Below, piece by piece: positions 51,804 through 60,199 of a stretch of 64,000 nucleotides of DNA; within the stretch, counting starts at the first letter, position 1; every line of letters starts with the position of its first letter. The position numbers and the translations under genes were made by a program. The stretch is from Clostridiales bacterium UBA1701 (GTDB lineage: Bacteria > Bacillota > Clostridia > Oscillospirales > Oscillospiraceae): positions 13,201-77,200 of the forward strand of contig DCJL01000001.1 of the NCBI GenBank assembly GCA_002320035.1, given 5' to 3'. The notes beneath the pieces are model-generated. The model was given only the letters and a program-made list of their open reading frames with translations. It was not told where the DNA came from and did no database searches.

Positions 51804-53753
51804 TTATTTTACTGTGTCATAATATTTTGTCTTTATTTCCAGCGGAGCAAAGGGCCTTCCGCCGTCCTTATAGAATTTGCCGAAGTACTCCAGACACTGA
51901 AGCCTCAGGTCATGCACATAGCAGCCAAGCAGGTTCAGGCCAAAGTTCAGCGTGTGGCCGATGACAAAAATCACCGCAAAGGCGACGATATTGCCGGTTA
52001 TGGCGCCGATGGTGTTGAAAACCGTGGCGATGACGCTGCCGGCCAGCATGAGCGCCATGATACGGGAGTAGGACAGGATATCGCCAAACCAGCCGGTGGC
52101 ATTGTTGTAAATAGCGCCCACGGCGGCAGTAATCTTTCCGAAGCCCTTGGCCTCCCGCCCCGCGCCGAACAGCATCATCAAAACGCCGATCACAAGCACC
52201 ACAGGCACGCCTGCCACCGTGCCGATCCTGAGCACCGCCAGAATGATGCCCAGCAGAATGACCCACAGAGAGCCCTCCTCCCAGACCGCACTGGCGGTTT
52301 CCCCTCTCTTCAGCTTTTCAACAAAGCTTATGACCATGCCGGTGTTGAGCTGTATGACGCCCAGAATCAGCGCGCCAATGAGCACATAAAGGCTGTCATT
52401 CAGGGGATTGAAGAGGGCGGGCAGGCCCTCCCAGGTGCTCTGGGGATCGAGCAGATGTACGATCTGATAGGGCGCGTCGCCAAAAAAGCCGCCGGTTATC
52501 GCACCCATTATGAAGGTGGAAATGCCGCCGTAGAGCAGGAGCTGGCAGAAAGCCAGACTGCCTTTTTTCGGCTTTATCTTCGCCATGGCCACCAGAGCGG
52601 CCGCTATCATAATAAGCCCATAGCCCATGTCCGCCATCATCAGCCCGTAAAAAAGGATGAAGAAGGGGGCCATCAGGGGGTTGGGGTCAATTCCGTCATA
52701 AGCGGGGAGGCTGTACATATTTGTGACCATGTTCAGAGAATTGGTCACGGCGTTGTTTTTGAGCTTCACCGGAACCTCGGGATACTCTTCCTTTTCAGGT
52801 TCCCGGCTGTCCCAGGCGCATTCATATTCTTCAAAAAGCTCCGCCAGCTCCTTTTCCGCCTCGGCAGGCATCCAGCCCTCCATGACGACCACGGAGCCGG
52901 TGCCGTAGAGCTTCTCCTCTGCCTCGGCGATGGCTACCTGGGTGCCCAGCCTGTCAAAGGCCAGCTTCAGCTCCTCCCTGTGAACAGATTCATCCGTCAG
53001 GGCACTTATACAGCCGGTTTTTTCCTTTGCCAGCTCTCTGAGCGCCTGATTCGCCATCAGCGTGCATTCCTGAGCGCTGCCCTTCATGCCGCTGAGCGCG
53101 GCAGATGAGAAGCCAAAGCCCCGCAGGCACTCCTGTACCGCCGGCAGGCACTCCTTCATGCACAGCAAAACCACATAATTCTGGCTTTTATCCCCGGAGA
53201 TGCAAAAAAGCTCCGCCTCTTCCGCCGCCTGAGCCAGCGCGCTTTCGACCTCTCCGAGCTCAATTTTGGCAGAAATGCTGCCCATAAGCACCGCGCAGCG
53301 CTGGGTGCTCTCCTTTTCCAGGGGCATGTCCAGCGGAAGCCAGGGCTTAAGGGACTCAATAACGCTGCGCTGGCGGCTTTCCTCGGCGCTCAGGCGCTTT
53401 ATCTTGTCGTCAAGGCCGCTTATGGACTCCGCCGCCCGCAGGGCGCTGCCTACACGGCTTCCGTCCAGCAGGCTGTCATCCTCCGCCTCGGGCTTCGCGG
53501 AAAGGAGCTTGCTCTTGGCAGGGGCATACTGATCCAGCAGGGCGATCGCGTGGCCGACGGAGGCCTGCTGGGACCGGAGGGCCATCAGTTTGCTGCCCTC
53601 GCGGCTGAGTGCGCTTCCGGCCTGACTGTCCTGCACCTGCTCCCCTATTTCGGAAAACTCAACACAGCCGCGGCGGGCAAGCTCCCGCAGCAGCTCTTCC
53701 TTTTCGGAGCGGACAACCATGAGCCGGAGCCGTTTCATTTTAACAATGGCCAT
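51804..53753 (-). CDS. ntpI: V-type ATPase subunit I
   Basis: A 649-residue membrane stator. The N-terminal ~330 residues are cytoplasmic and coiled-coil (MAIVKMKRLRLMVVRSEKEE). Seven to eight helices follow, with GLMMADMGYGLIMIAAALVA and a late GDILSYSRIMALMLAGSVIA carrying the Arg that faces the ring carboxylate. It forms the ion half-channels with subunit K. Confidence 0.95.
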   Translation of the reverse strand: MAIVKMKRLRLMVVRSEKEELLRELARRGCVEFSEIGEQVQDSQAGSALSREGSKLMALRSQQASVGHAIALLDQYAPAKSKLLSAKPEAEDDSLLDGSRVGSALRAAESISGLDDKIKRLSAEESRQRSVIESLKPWLPLDMPLEKESTQRCAVLMGSISAKIELGEVESALAQAAEEAELFCISGDKSQNYVVLLCMKECLPAVQECLRGFGFSSAALSGMKGSAQECTLMANQALRELAKEKTGCISALTDESVHREELKLAFDRLGTQVAIAEAEEKLYGTGSVVVMEGWMPAEAEKELAELFEEYECAWDSREPEKEEYPEVPVKLKNNAVTNSLNMVTNMYSLPAYDGIDPNPLMAPFFILFYGLMMADMGYGLIMIAAALVAMAKIKPKKGSLAFCQLLLYGGISTFIMGAITGGFFGDAPYQIVHLLDPQSTWEGLPALFNPLNDSLYVLIGALILGVIQLNTGMVISFVEKLKRGETASAVWEEGSLWVILLGIILAVLRIGTVAGVPVVLVIGVLMMLFGAGREAKGFGKITAAVGAIYNNATGWFGDILSYSRIMALMLAGSVIATVFNTIGAITGNIVAFAVIFVIGHTLNFGLNLLGCYVHDLRLQCLEYFGKFYKDGGRPFAPLEIKTKYYDTVK

Positions 53754-53754
53754 G

Positions 53755-54069
53755 TCAGTCGTTCACTATCCTTTCCACTACGAGAGCCGCAGCTTTTTCC
53801 AGTCTCGCTTCGGCTTTGGCGCGGAGCGCGGCTTTCCTGTTTTCCAGCTCTCCGGAAAACGCTCCCGCCTGGTCTCTTGCTTTTTCCCCGGCCTTGCGGC
53901 GAAGCTCCGCCAGTTCCATCTCCGCCTTGGCACAGGCCGCCTCTACCGAGGCTTTGCCCGCGCTCTGGGCATCGGTAAGCATCTGTTTTGCGCGCGCTTC
54001 GGCGGCCGCAACGGCGGCTTTTGCCTGGGCCTCGGCCCCGACAATGCCTGTTATCGCTTCAAATGACAT
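53755..54069 (-). CDS. ntpF: V-type ATPase small peripheral stalk subunit (G/H type)
   Basis: A 104-residue, almost fully helical protein rich in Ala, Glu and Arg (EARAKQMLTDAQSAGKASVE; LRRKAGEKARDQ). It is the partner helix of subunit E in the peripheral stalk and corresponds to NtpF/AtpH. The ATG at 54069 has GAGGGGGTG in front; an upstream in-frame ATG at 54132 does not. First gene of the nine-gene operon. Confidence 0.85.
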   Translation of the reverse strand: MSFEAITGIVGAEAQAKAAVAAAEARAKQMLTDAQSAGKASVEAACAKAEMELAELRRKAGEKARDQAGAFSGELENRKAALRAKAEARLEKAAALVVERIVND

Positions 54070-54150
54070 TGGCACACCCCCTCTTAACAAAAAATTCTGC
54101 AAAAATGCGCGAGATTTCCATTTTCTTTGCACAAAATGAATACCGGCTCA

Positions 54151-54179
54151 ATGATACCGCAGATATGCTTCTCTTTCAA
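54151..54179 (-). promoter_or_regulatory. V-ATPase operon promoter
   Basis: On the minus strand TTGAAA (54174-54179), 17 bp, TATCAT (54151-54156), about 80 bases before the first gene. The remaining gap up to 54392 is AT-rich and shows no gene. Confidence 0.6.
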
Positions 54180-54392
54180 GGCATAGATGCCCTTTTGTCT
54201 TGACAAAATAACCACATGTGCGTCATCTTCCAGCCGCCTCCCTCCGGCAGGAGCAAAAACGGAAAAGCCGGGAAGCCGCCAGCCATTTCTATTATTATAA
54301 TCTTAATGTTAATTATCTGTCAAATAGATTTTTAAATATTTTTCCTTATTTAATTAGGCAAATTAAACAAAATGTCTGATTTTCACCCCTCG

Positions 54393-54422
54393 TTGACAGC
54401 CGCGCCGCTGGGCGTTTATAAT
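54393..54422 (+). promoter_or_regulatory. promoter of the mannosyltransferase gene
   Basis: Perfect TTGACA (54393-54398), 18 bp, perfect TATAAT (54417-54422), 36 bases before the ATG. Confidence 0.8.
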
Positions 54423-54458
54423 CACAGGTAAATCATACTCTGGAAACGGACGCAGAAA

Positions 54459-55811
54459 ATGAAAAAACATCTGAATTTAAAATCTCCGGAATTTCTGATC
54501 TCCGCCCTGGGCCTTCTGGGGCTTGGGGGGCTGTATGTATACTGGCTTTCTTCAGCCGCGGGTGGCCTGCCCGGAAAACTGGCAGCCCTGCTCAGCGCGG
54601 GGCTTTTTGCGCTGGTCTGCCTTGGCTTTGTTCCCCGCTGGATGGATTTTTGGCGTGGAAACGCTCCTGCGGCTCCTGCTCCGGCCGGGGAAAAGCCCCG
54701 CGCCGGGCTGAAAATTTTTCTGGCTTTTCTGGCTGTGGATATCGGGATCCTGTCCCTTGTGTGGCTGCTTCGGGTTCTGACGGGCGGAGACGGAGGCTGC
54801 GAGGCCAGCCTGAATTTCTGGCTTTGCCTTGACAGCGCCCATTATATAGATATCGCCAGGGACTGGTATCTGTCCGAGGGCAGCGTGGATCGGCTCGTGC
54901 AGCTTGTGTTTTTCCCTGGCTACCCGTTGGCCGTAAGGCTTTTTGAAAAGCTCACGGGCAGCTTTATCTGGGCGGGGCTTCTGGTTTCGGGGCTCTGCTT
55001 CGGCTTATCCGGCTGTGTGTTTTACCGGCTGCTGCGGCTGGACTTCTCCCGGGAGGAAGCTCTTCGGACCCTTAAATACCTCTGCCTGCTGCCGGGGCTT
55101 TTTTTCTTCGCCGCCCCAATGAGCGAGAGCCTCTTCCTGCTCTGCTGTCTCTGCTGCCTGTATCTGACAAGGCGCGGCCGATGGATTTCCGGCTGCCTTT
55201 TCGGCGCATATGCCGCTTTTACCCGTTCTCTGGGCGCGGCGCTTGTGATCCCCCTGTTCTTTGAGCTCATATACGAGCTTGTCTCCCGCCGGATAACTCC
55301 CGGGAACGGTGCCCGCCGCCTGGCGGCCCTGCTGATCATCCCCCTGGGCTTTGCGGCCTACTGCTTTGTGAACTACGAGGTTTCGGGCAATCCCTTCATG
55401 TTCATGGAATATCAGGCGCAGCACTGGGGCCAGCGCCTGGGCTTCTTTTTCGGCACCGCCGCCTACCAGCTTGCGCTGGCCATATCCTGTTTCAAAACGA
55501 ATCCGCCCAACTTCTGGGGCCTGTGGCTGCCGAACCTTATCTGCGCCTTTTCCGCCCTGGCCCTTATGATTCCCGCCGCCCGGCGGCTCCGGCCGGGCTA
55601 CACCGCCTGGTTTATCGCCTATTTCGCTGTGGCCATCGGGGCCACCTGGCTCCTCAGCGCCCCCCGTTATCTGGCCGCCATGCCTACGGTGCCCCTGGCT
55701 CTGTCCCTCTGTGCCAAAACACGAAAGCTGGACATACTGCTGACCAGCCTGTGCCTCGCTCTGAGCCTGCTGTATGCTCTGGCATTTGTCCTGCGCTGGC
55801 AGGTGTGGTGA
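54459..55811 (+). CDS. PIG-V-like mannosyltransferase family membrane protein
   Basis: A 450-residue polytopic protein with about 11 helices. The extracytoplasmic LCLDSAHYIDIARDWY and LVFFPGYPLAVRLFEKLTGS match the conserved loops of bacterial homologues of GPI mannosyltransferase 2 (PIG-V), a GT-C glycosyltransferase group using lipid-linked sugars. AAFTRSLGAALVIP is also typical. It may add mannose to a surface glycan or glycolipid. No neighbouring glycan genes support a particular product. No strong ribosome binding site is visible before the ATG. Confidence 0.75.
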   Translation: MKKHLNLKSPEFLISALGLLGLGGLYVYWLSSAAGGLPGKLAALLSAGLFALVCLGFVPRWMDFWRGNAPAAPAPAGEKPRAGLKIFLAFLAVDIGILSLVWLLRVLTGGDGGCEASLNFWLCLDSAHYIDIARDWYLSEGSVDRLVQLVFFPGYPLAVRLFEKLTGSFIWAGLLVSGLCFGLSGCVFYRLLRLDFSREEALRTLKYLCLLPGLFFFAAPMSESLFLLCCLCCLYLTRRGRWISGCLFGAYAAFTRSLGAALVIPLFFELIYELVSRRITPGNGARRLAALLIIPLGFAAYCFVNYEVSGNPFMFMEYQAQHWGQRLGFFFGTAAYQLALAISCFKTNPPNFWGLWLPNLICAFSALALMIPAARRLRPGYTAWFIAYFAVAIGATWLLSAPRYLAAMPTVPLALSLCAKTRKLDILLTSLCLALSLLYALAFVLRWQVW

Positions 55812-55822
55812 CGTCAGAAGGA

Positions 55823-56080
55823 GGCAGATACATTCCGCTTCCGCTGTTCGCGAAAGCTTCCTTCCTCTGCCTCCTTCTTCCTCTTCCAAATCGAACCCGC
55901 TTCGCTGGGCTTCGCTTTGGTCTTGTGCGGGAGCCTTTGGCAGATACATTCCGCTTCCGCTGTCCGCGAAAGCTCCCTTCCTCTGTCTCCTTCTTCCTCT
56001 TCCAAATCGAACCCGCTTCGCCGGGCTTCGCTTTGGTCTTGTGCGGGAGCTTTTGGCAGATACATTCCGCTTCCGCCGCA
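55823..56080. repeat. 116-bp tandem repeat, about 2.2 copies
   Basis: The unit starts GGCAGATACATTCCGCTTCC at 55823-55825, recurs at 55939 and again at 56055, giving a 116-bp period. Copies one and two differ at only a few positions (for example GTTCGC/GTCCGC, GCTGGG/GCCGGG), and the third is cut after ~25 bases. Each unit contains a pyrimidine-rich block and a CGCTTCG-rich block. It follows the mannosyltransferase stop; 116 is not a multiple of three, so it is not a protein repeat. Confidence 0.85.
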
Positions 56081-56152
56081 ACGCTCAACATCCAGCGCTC
56101 CATTCTTTCGTGCCGAGTTGAGGACGGGGTGCTTTATATCCCGATGAAAAGC

Positions 56153-56198
56153 AAAAAGCTTCCGGGAGCAAAAAATTTTCTGCTCCCGGAAGCTTTTT
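56153..56198. terminator. bidirectional terminator between convergent genes
   Basis: A perfect 18-bp stem, AAAAAGCTTCCGGGAGCA (56153-56170) with TGCTCCCGGAAGCTTTTT (56181-56198). A and T ends serve both the mannosyltransferase (+) and ypeB (-). Confidence 0.9.
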
Positions 56199-56199
56199 A

Positions 56200-57480
56200 T
56201 CAGGCGCTCTGCTGTTTTTCGCCCAGGATTATGGAACACTGGGCGCCGGTTTCGGCGTTGATATATATTTTGACCTGCCGCCCGCCACCGCTGCCTGTGA
56301 ACTCATAGCAGGGGAGGTTTTTCCCGCCTGGGCTCTTCAGAACCACTTTTCGGCTGTTTTCAGCCGAAAAGCCCTGAGGCAGCTTCTCCGCGGCGGCGCT
56401 CTCGTCCAGAGTCCAGCTTGCCCCTGTCTCCTCGCCGCTGTATGAGGCGGCATTGAAAGCGTAGACCGAGCCGTCATCCATGGCTATGGAGACGCTCAGC
56501 TTGTCCCCAAGGCAGAGCGCCCCGTTTTCCATCCGGGCAAAGACCATATGGGCCAGCGCCCCGCTTTGGCGGCGCTCTGTCAGCTCCATGTTCTCAAAGC
56601 CCCGCGCCCTGAGAAATTCCGCCGCCTTTTCCTCCGCCTGGGAAAGGTCCATCTTGCCCTCGCTCACAAGCCTTGACTGAGACATGCTCTCAAGCCCTGC
56701 GGGGCTGACGCACACGGTCATATCTCCCGCGCTGTAACAGCGGCGGCCAGACTCGCCCTCGTAGTCATATTCCTTTTTAAGTTCGTTTTTATCCACGCCC
56801 GCATATTCCGCAGCCAGATCCAGCATCTCCTCTTCCGTCAGCCGGAGCTTCTGGCTTTTTTCCTGGCGCAGGCCGTATTTCCCGTCATACTCCAGTTCCG
56901 CCATGGGTTTAAACTCCCGCTCGTATTCCAGAAGCCTTGCGCCCAGGGTTTCCACCTGCGCCTCCAGTTCCAGGTTCCCAAAGCCCGGCTGGCTGCCGTC
57001 CAATATCACATCCCCGCTGTTAATCGAGCCCTGAAGCTCTTTGAGAGAAGCGGAAAGAGCGGAGGCCTGAGCCGCCATGTCCGAAAGCGTTTCCCGCTGT
57101 TCTTCCGAAAAGCCCTCCCCGACGCCGCAGCTCAAAGAATAGGCGTAGTCTCCGGCCACGTTTATAAAGGCAGAGATATGCTCCAGCTCCTGGGTGGAAA
57201 AGGGCAGGGTGGACATCGCGGCCTCTGCCGCCTGCGCGCCGGCATAGGCCTCGCCGCAGAGGCGGCTGCACATGCCGCCGGTGGCGTAGCGGCTCTTTTC
57301 AAGCGCGGCGCTCAGCGCGTCCACGGCCCCCAGTGTCTCCTCAAAAGCCCTGTCAGCGCTGTACTTGGCGGCAAGCCTGTAATCCTCCAACCGGTCATGA
57401 CTCAGCCAGGCATAAAGGCCCAGGGCCAAAACCGCGGCCGCAGCATATGTTGCAAGAATGATTTTTGTTTTTTTGCCCAT
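56200..57480 (-). CDS. ypeB: germination protein YpeB
   Basis: A 426-residue spore protein needed to stabilise or direct the cortex-lytic enzyme SleB. An N-terminal anchor (KIILATYAAAAVLALGLYAW) is followed by a helical region and three PepSY-like repeats (EEMLDLAAEYAGVDKNELK; SQAEEKAAEFLRARGFENME). YpeB features such as the NVAGDYAYSLS segment are clear. ATG at 57480 is used; its ribosome binding site AAAGGGGTG lies inside the gltX terminator stem. The usual partner gene sleB is not next to it; gltX is. Confidence 0.9.
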   Translation of the reverse strand: MGKKTKIILATYAAAAVLALGLYAWLSHDRLEDYRLAAKYSADRAFEETLGAVDALSAALEKSRYATGGMCSRLCGEAYAGAQAAEAAMSTLPFSTQELEHISAFINVAGDYAYSLSCGVGEGFSEEQRETLSDMAAQASALSASLKELQGSINSGDVILDGSQPGFGNLELEAQVETLGARLLEYEREFKPMAELEYDGKYGLRQEKSQKLRLTEEEMLDLAAEYAGVDKNELKKEYDYEGESGRRCYSAGDMTVCVSPAGLESMSQSRLVSEGKMDLSQAEEKAAEFLRARGFENMELTERRQSGALAHMVFARMENGALCLGDKLSVSIAMDDGSVYAFNAASYSGEETGASWTLDESAAAEKLPQGFSAENSRKVVLKSPGGKNLPCYEFTGSGGGRQVKIYINAETGAQCSIILGEKQQSA

Positions 57481-57489
57481 AGAAAAACA

Positions 57490-57520
57490 CCCCTTTTGAG
57501 ATATGATTTCCCAAAAGGGG
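57490..57520 (-). terminator. gltX terminator overlapping the ypeB ribosome binding site
   Basis: CCCCTTTTG and CAAAAGGGG (57490-57498, 57512-57520) pair; on the minus strand the hairpin is followed by TGTTTTTC. Its 3' arm is the GGGG of the ypeB ribosome binding site. Confidence 0.7.
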
Positions 57521-57538
57521 CGCTTTCGTTCATGCAAT

Positions 57539-59014
57539 TTATGCCAGCTTTTGAAGCCCGGTTCTAAGTCTCGCGAGGGTTTCCTCCCGGCCCAGAATCC
57601 GGCAGATCTCCACCGCGCCGCCGGGGGTCACTGCCTTGCCCGCCGCGGCAATGCGCACGGGCCACATAATCCTGGCGTTCTTTGCGCCCATGTCTTCGGC
57701 CAGCTTCACCATGCAGGCAAGGATCTCCTCATCCGTCCAGGCGGGCAAAGCCTCAAAGGCGGGAATGACCAGCTCCAGCACCTGGCGGGCGGAGTCCTTG
57801 TCCGACTTGGACTTTTTATGCACAAAAAGCTCCGAATCGTATTCCGGCAGTTTATCAAAAAAGTCCAGCTTTTCGGGGATGTCTGTGAGCACCTCCGTGC
57901 GCTGCTGAAGCAGGGCGGCAATGGCCGCCGCGTCGTAGCGTTCATTCTTTACGGCGCTGCGGATATAGGGCTCTGCCAGAGCGGCAAAAGTCTCCGGGGA
58001 CATCGCGCGGATATACTCACTGTTAAAGTAGCGGAGCTTCTCAATGTCGAATATAGCGGGGGACTTGGAAATGCCGCTCATGCTGAAAATTTCCGTCAGC
58101 TCCTCCATGGAAAAGATCTCCTGCTCTCCTCCGGGACTCCAGCCCAGCAGAGCCACATAGTTAATGACCGCGTCCGTCAGATAGCCCTGGGCGATCAGGT
58201 CTTCATAGGAGGGATCCCCATGGCGCTTGGACATCTTGTTGTGGGCGTCCCGCATAACGGGGGAGCAGTGGACATAGCTGGGGATATCCCAGCCGAAGCC
58301 CTGATACAAAAGATTGTATTTGGGCGCGGAGGAGAGATACTCGCTGCCCCGGACCACATGGGTGATTCCCATCAAATGGTCATCCACCACGTTCGCGAAG
58401 TTATAGGTGGGCAGCCCGTCCCGCTTCATGAGCACCTGATCATCCAGGCTGGCATTCTCCACAGTGATGTCCCCGAAAATCTCGTCATGGAAGGTGGTGG
58501 TCCCCTCGCGGGGTATGCGCTGGCGGATGACAAAGGGTTCGCCGGCGGCGGCGCGCCGGTCGGACTCTGCCCGGCTCATGCAGTGGCAGGGATCCTCTCC
58601 CCGGTCGAATTCTCCGGCGTCCTCCTCGGACTCGGTCTTCTCGCAGAAGCAGCGGTAGGCATGTCCCCGCTCCATGAGAAGCTCCGCATACTCCATGTAG
58701 AGCGGGCGGCGCTCGGTCTGAACATAGGGGCCCACAGGCCCGCCTACATCCGGGCCCTCGTCGTGCTCCAGATGGCACTGAGCCATGGTCTTGTAAATAA
58801 CATCGACCGCGCCTTCCACGAGCCTGCCCTGGTCCGTGTCCTCGATGCGGAGAATAAACTTGCCCCCGCTGTGGCGGGCGATCAGGTAGGTGTAAAGGGC
58901 GGTGCGCAGGTTTCCGACGTGCATGTATCCCGTGGGCGAGGGTGCAAAGCGGGTACGCACCTCATTTTTGGGTATGCGCGCCTCCATCTCCTCAAACCAC
59001 TTCATATCCTTCAT
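57539..59014 (-). CDS. gltX: glutamate--tRNA ligase
   Basis: A 491-residue class I synthetase. The HIGH-type signature is FAPSPTGYMHVGNLRTALYT, and the KMSKS loop is NKMSKRHGDPS. A CFC...CHC zinc-binding pair (about residues 118-143) is retained. RIEDTDQGR and DDHLMGITHVVRG match GluRS. AGGAGGC precedes the ATG. It charges tRNA-Glu and, in organisms without GlnRS, also tRNA-Gln. Divergent from trpS. Confidence 0.96.
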   Translation of the reverse strand: MKDMKWFEEMEARIPKNEVRTRFAPSPTGYMHVGNLRTALYTYLIARHSGGKFILRIEDTDQGRLVEGAVDVIYKTMAQCHLEHDEGPDVGGPVGPYVQTERRPLYMEYAELLMERGHAYRCFCEKTESEEDAGEFDRGEDPCHCMSRAESDRRAAAGEPFVIRQRIPREGTTTFHDEIFGDITVENASLDDQVLMKRDGLPTYNFANVVDDHLMGITHVVRGSEYLSSAPKYNLLYQGFGWDIPSYVHCSPVMRDAHNKMSKRHGDPSYEDLIAQGYLTDAVINYVALLGWSPGGEQEIFSMEELTEIFSMSGISKSPAIFDIEKLRYFNSEYIRAMSPETFAALAEPYIRSAVKNERYDAAAIAALLQQRTEVLTDIPEKLDFFDKLPEYDSELFVHKKSKSDKDSARQVLELVIPAFEALPAWTDEEILACMVKLAEDMGAKNARIMWPVRIAAAGKAVTPGGAVEICRILGREETLARLRTGLQKLA

Positions 59015-59048
59015 AGCGGCTGCCTCCTAAGCATAGATCTGTTTTCCT

Positions 59049-59099
59049 ATATTATTTTACATTTTCCCAGTTGTCAAGCCGAAGTTATTTTGGTAGAAT
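59049..59099. promoter_or_regulatory. divergent gltX/trpS promoters with overlapping -35 boxes
   Basis: Plus strand: TTGTCA (59071-59076), 17 bp, TAGAAT (59094-59099) for trpS. Minus strand: TTGACA (59072-59077), 17 bp, TAATAT (59049-59054) for gltX. The two -35 boxes share five base pairs, so the polymerases should exclude each other. No T-box leader fits in the short 5' leaders. Confidence 0.8.
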
Positions 59100-59147
59100 A
59101 TGTAGACGCGCAGAAATATCCTTTTGAGAAATCGAGGAACAGATATT

Positions 59148-60170
59148 ATGGAAAATACCGCTTCCGTCCACGCGAAAAAAATCATGCTCTCCGGCATTCA
59201 GCCCTCCGGCGACCTGCACCTGGGCAACTACCTGGGCGCTGTGAAGAACTGGTCCGGCCTCGCAGAGGAGTTTGACTGCTTTTATTTCATGGCGGATCTG
59301 CACAGCATCACCGTCCGCCAGAATCCCGCGGAGCTGCGCCGCCGCTCTGTGTCCCAGCTGGCCCAGTACATCGCCTGCGGCCTTGACCCGGAGAAGAACA
59401 CCCTGTTTATTCAGAGCCATGTGCACGAGCACGCAGAGCTGGGCTGGATCCTCAACTGCTACACCATGTTCGGCGAGTTGAGCCGCATGACCCAGTTCAA
59501 GGACAAGAGCGCCAAAAACGCCGAGAACATCAACGGCGGTCTCTTCACCTACCCCTCCCTTATGGCGGCGGATATCCTGCTCTATCAGGCGGACTTTGTC
59601 CCCGTGGGTCAGGATCAGAAGCAGCACTGCGAGCTTACAAGAGACATTGCCCTGCGCTTCAATAACATCTACGGGGAGACCTTCAAGGTCCCCGAGCCCT
59701 ATATCCCCAAGGTGGGCGCCCGGATCATGAGCCTGGGCACGCCCACATCCAAGATGTCCAAGTCCGACCCTCAGGGCTGCGTCTTTATCATGGACTCTCC
59801 CGAGGAGATCGCCCGCAAGTTCAAGCGCGCCGTCACCGATTCCGACACGGAGAACTGCGTCCGCTACGCGCCGGAGGAAAAACCGGGTGTCGCGAACCTG
59901 ATGAGTATTTATTCCTCTGTCACCGGCCGGAGCTTTGCGGAGATTGAGAACGAGTTTGCCGGCCAGGGCTACGGGGCCTTTAAGCGCGCCGTGGGCGAGG
60001 CCGTCATTGAAACCCTTCGCCCCATCCGGGAGGAGTCCCAGCGGATACTGGCGGACAAAGAATATCTCCGCGGCGTATATACCCAGGGCGCGGAAAGGGC
60101 CTCTTCCGCAGCCCGCAGGACCCTGCGCAAGGTCTACAAGCGCATTGGCTTTGTGGAAAAGCCCTTCTAA
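59148..60170 (+). CDS. trpS: tryptophan--tRNA ligase
   Basis: A 340-residue class I synthetase. LSGIQPSGDLHLGNYLGAVK holds the HIGH-type motif and SKMSKSDPQG the KMSKS loop; YPSLMAADILLYQADFVPVG is typical of bacterial TrpRS. The ATG at 59148 follows GAGGAAC at good distance, unlike an in-frame ATG at 59124. Confidence 0.96.
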   Translation: MENTASVHAKKIMLSGIQPSGDLHLGNYLGAVKNWSGLAEEFDCFYFMADLHSITVRQNPAELRRRSVSQLAQYIACGLDPEKNTLFIQSHVHEHAELGWILNCYTMFGELSRMTQFKDKSAKNAENINGGLFTYPSLMAADILLYQADFVPVGQDQKQHCELTRDIALRFNNIYGETFKVPEPYIPKVGARIMSLGTPTSKMSKSDPQGCVFIMDSPEEIARKFKRAVTDSDTENCVRYAPEEKPGVANLMSIYSSVTGRSFAEIENEFAGQGYGAFKRAVGEAVIETLRPIREESQRILADKEYLRGVYTQGAERASSAARRTLRKVYKRIGFVEKPF

Positions 60171-60199
60171 AAAGACAGGATAAACTGGAGATCATGCTG

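Noticed and set aside
55823..56080. CRISPR array
   Set aside because: Units are 116 bp and directly adjacent, with no short repeat/unique spacer alternation and no cas genes nearby.
55005..56239. Minus-strand frames repeating LEEEEG-type sequence over the 116-bp repeats
   Set aside because: They are translations of a non-coding tandem repeat whose period is not a multiple of three, and the frame changes from copy to copy.
59015..59147. T-box leaders for gltX or trpS
   Set aside because: Both 5' leaders are under about 60 nt, with no T-box sequence or terminator/antiterminator.
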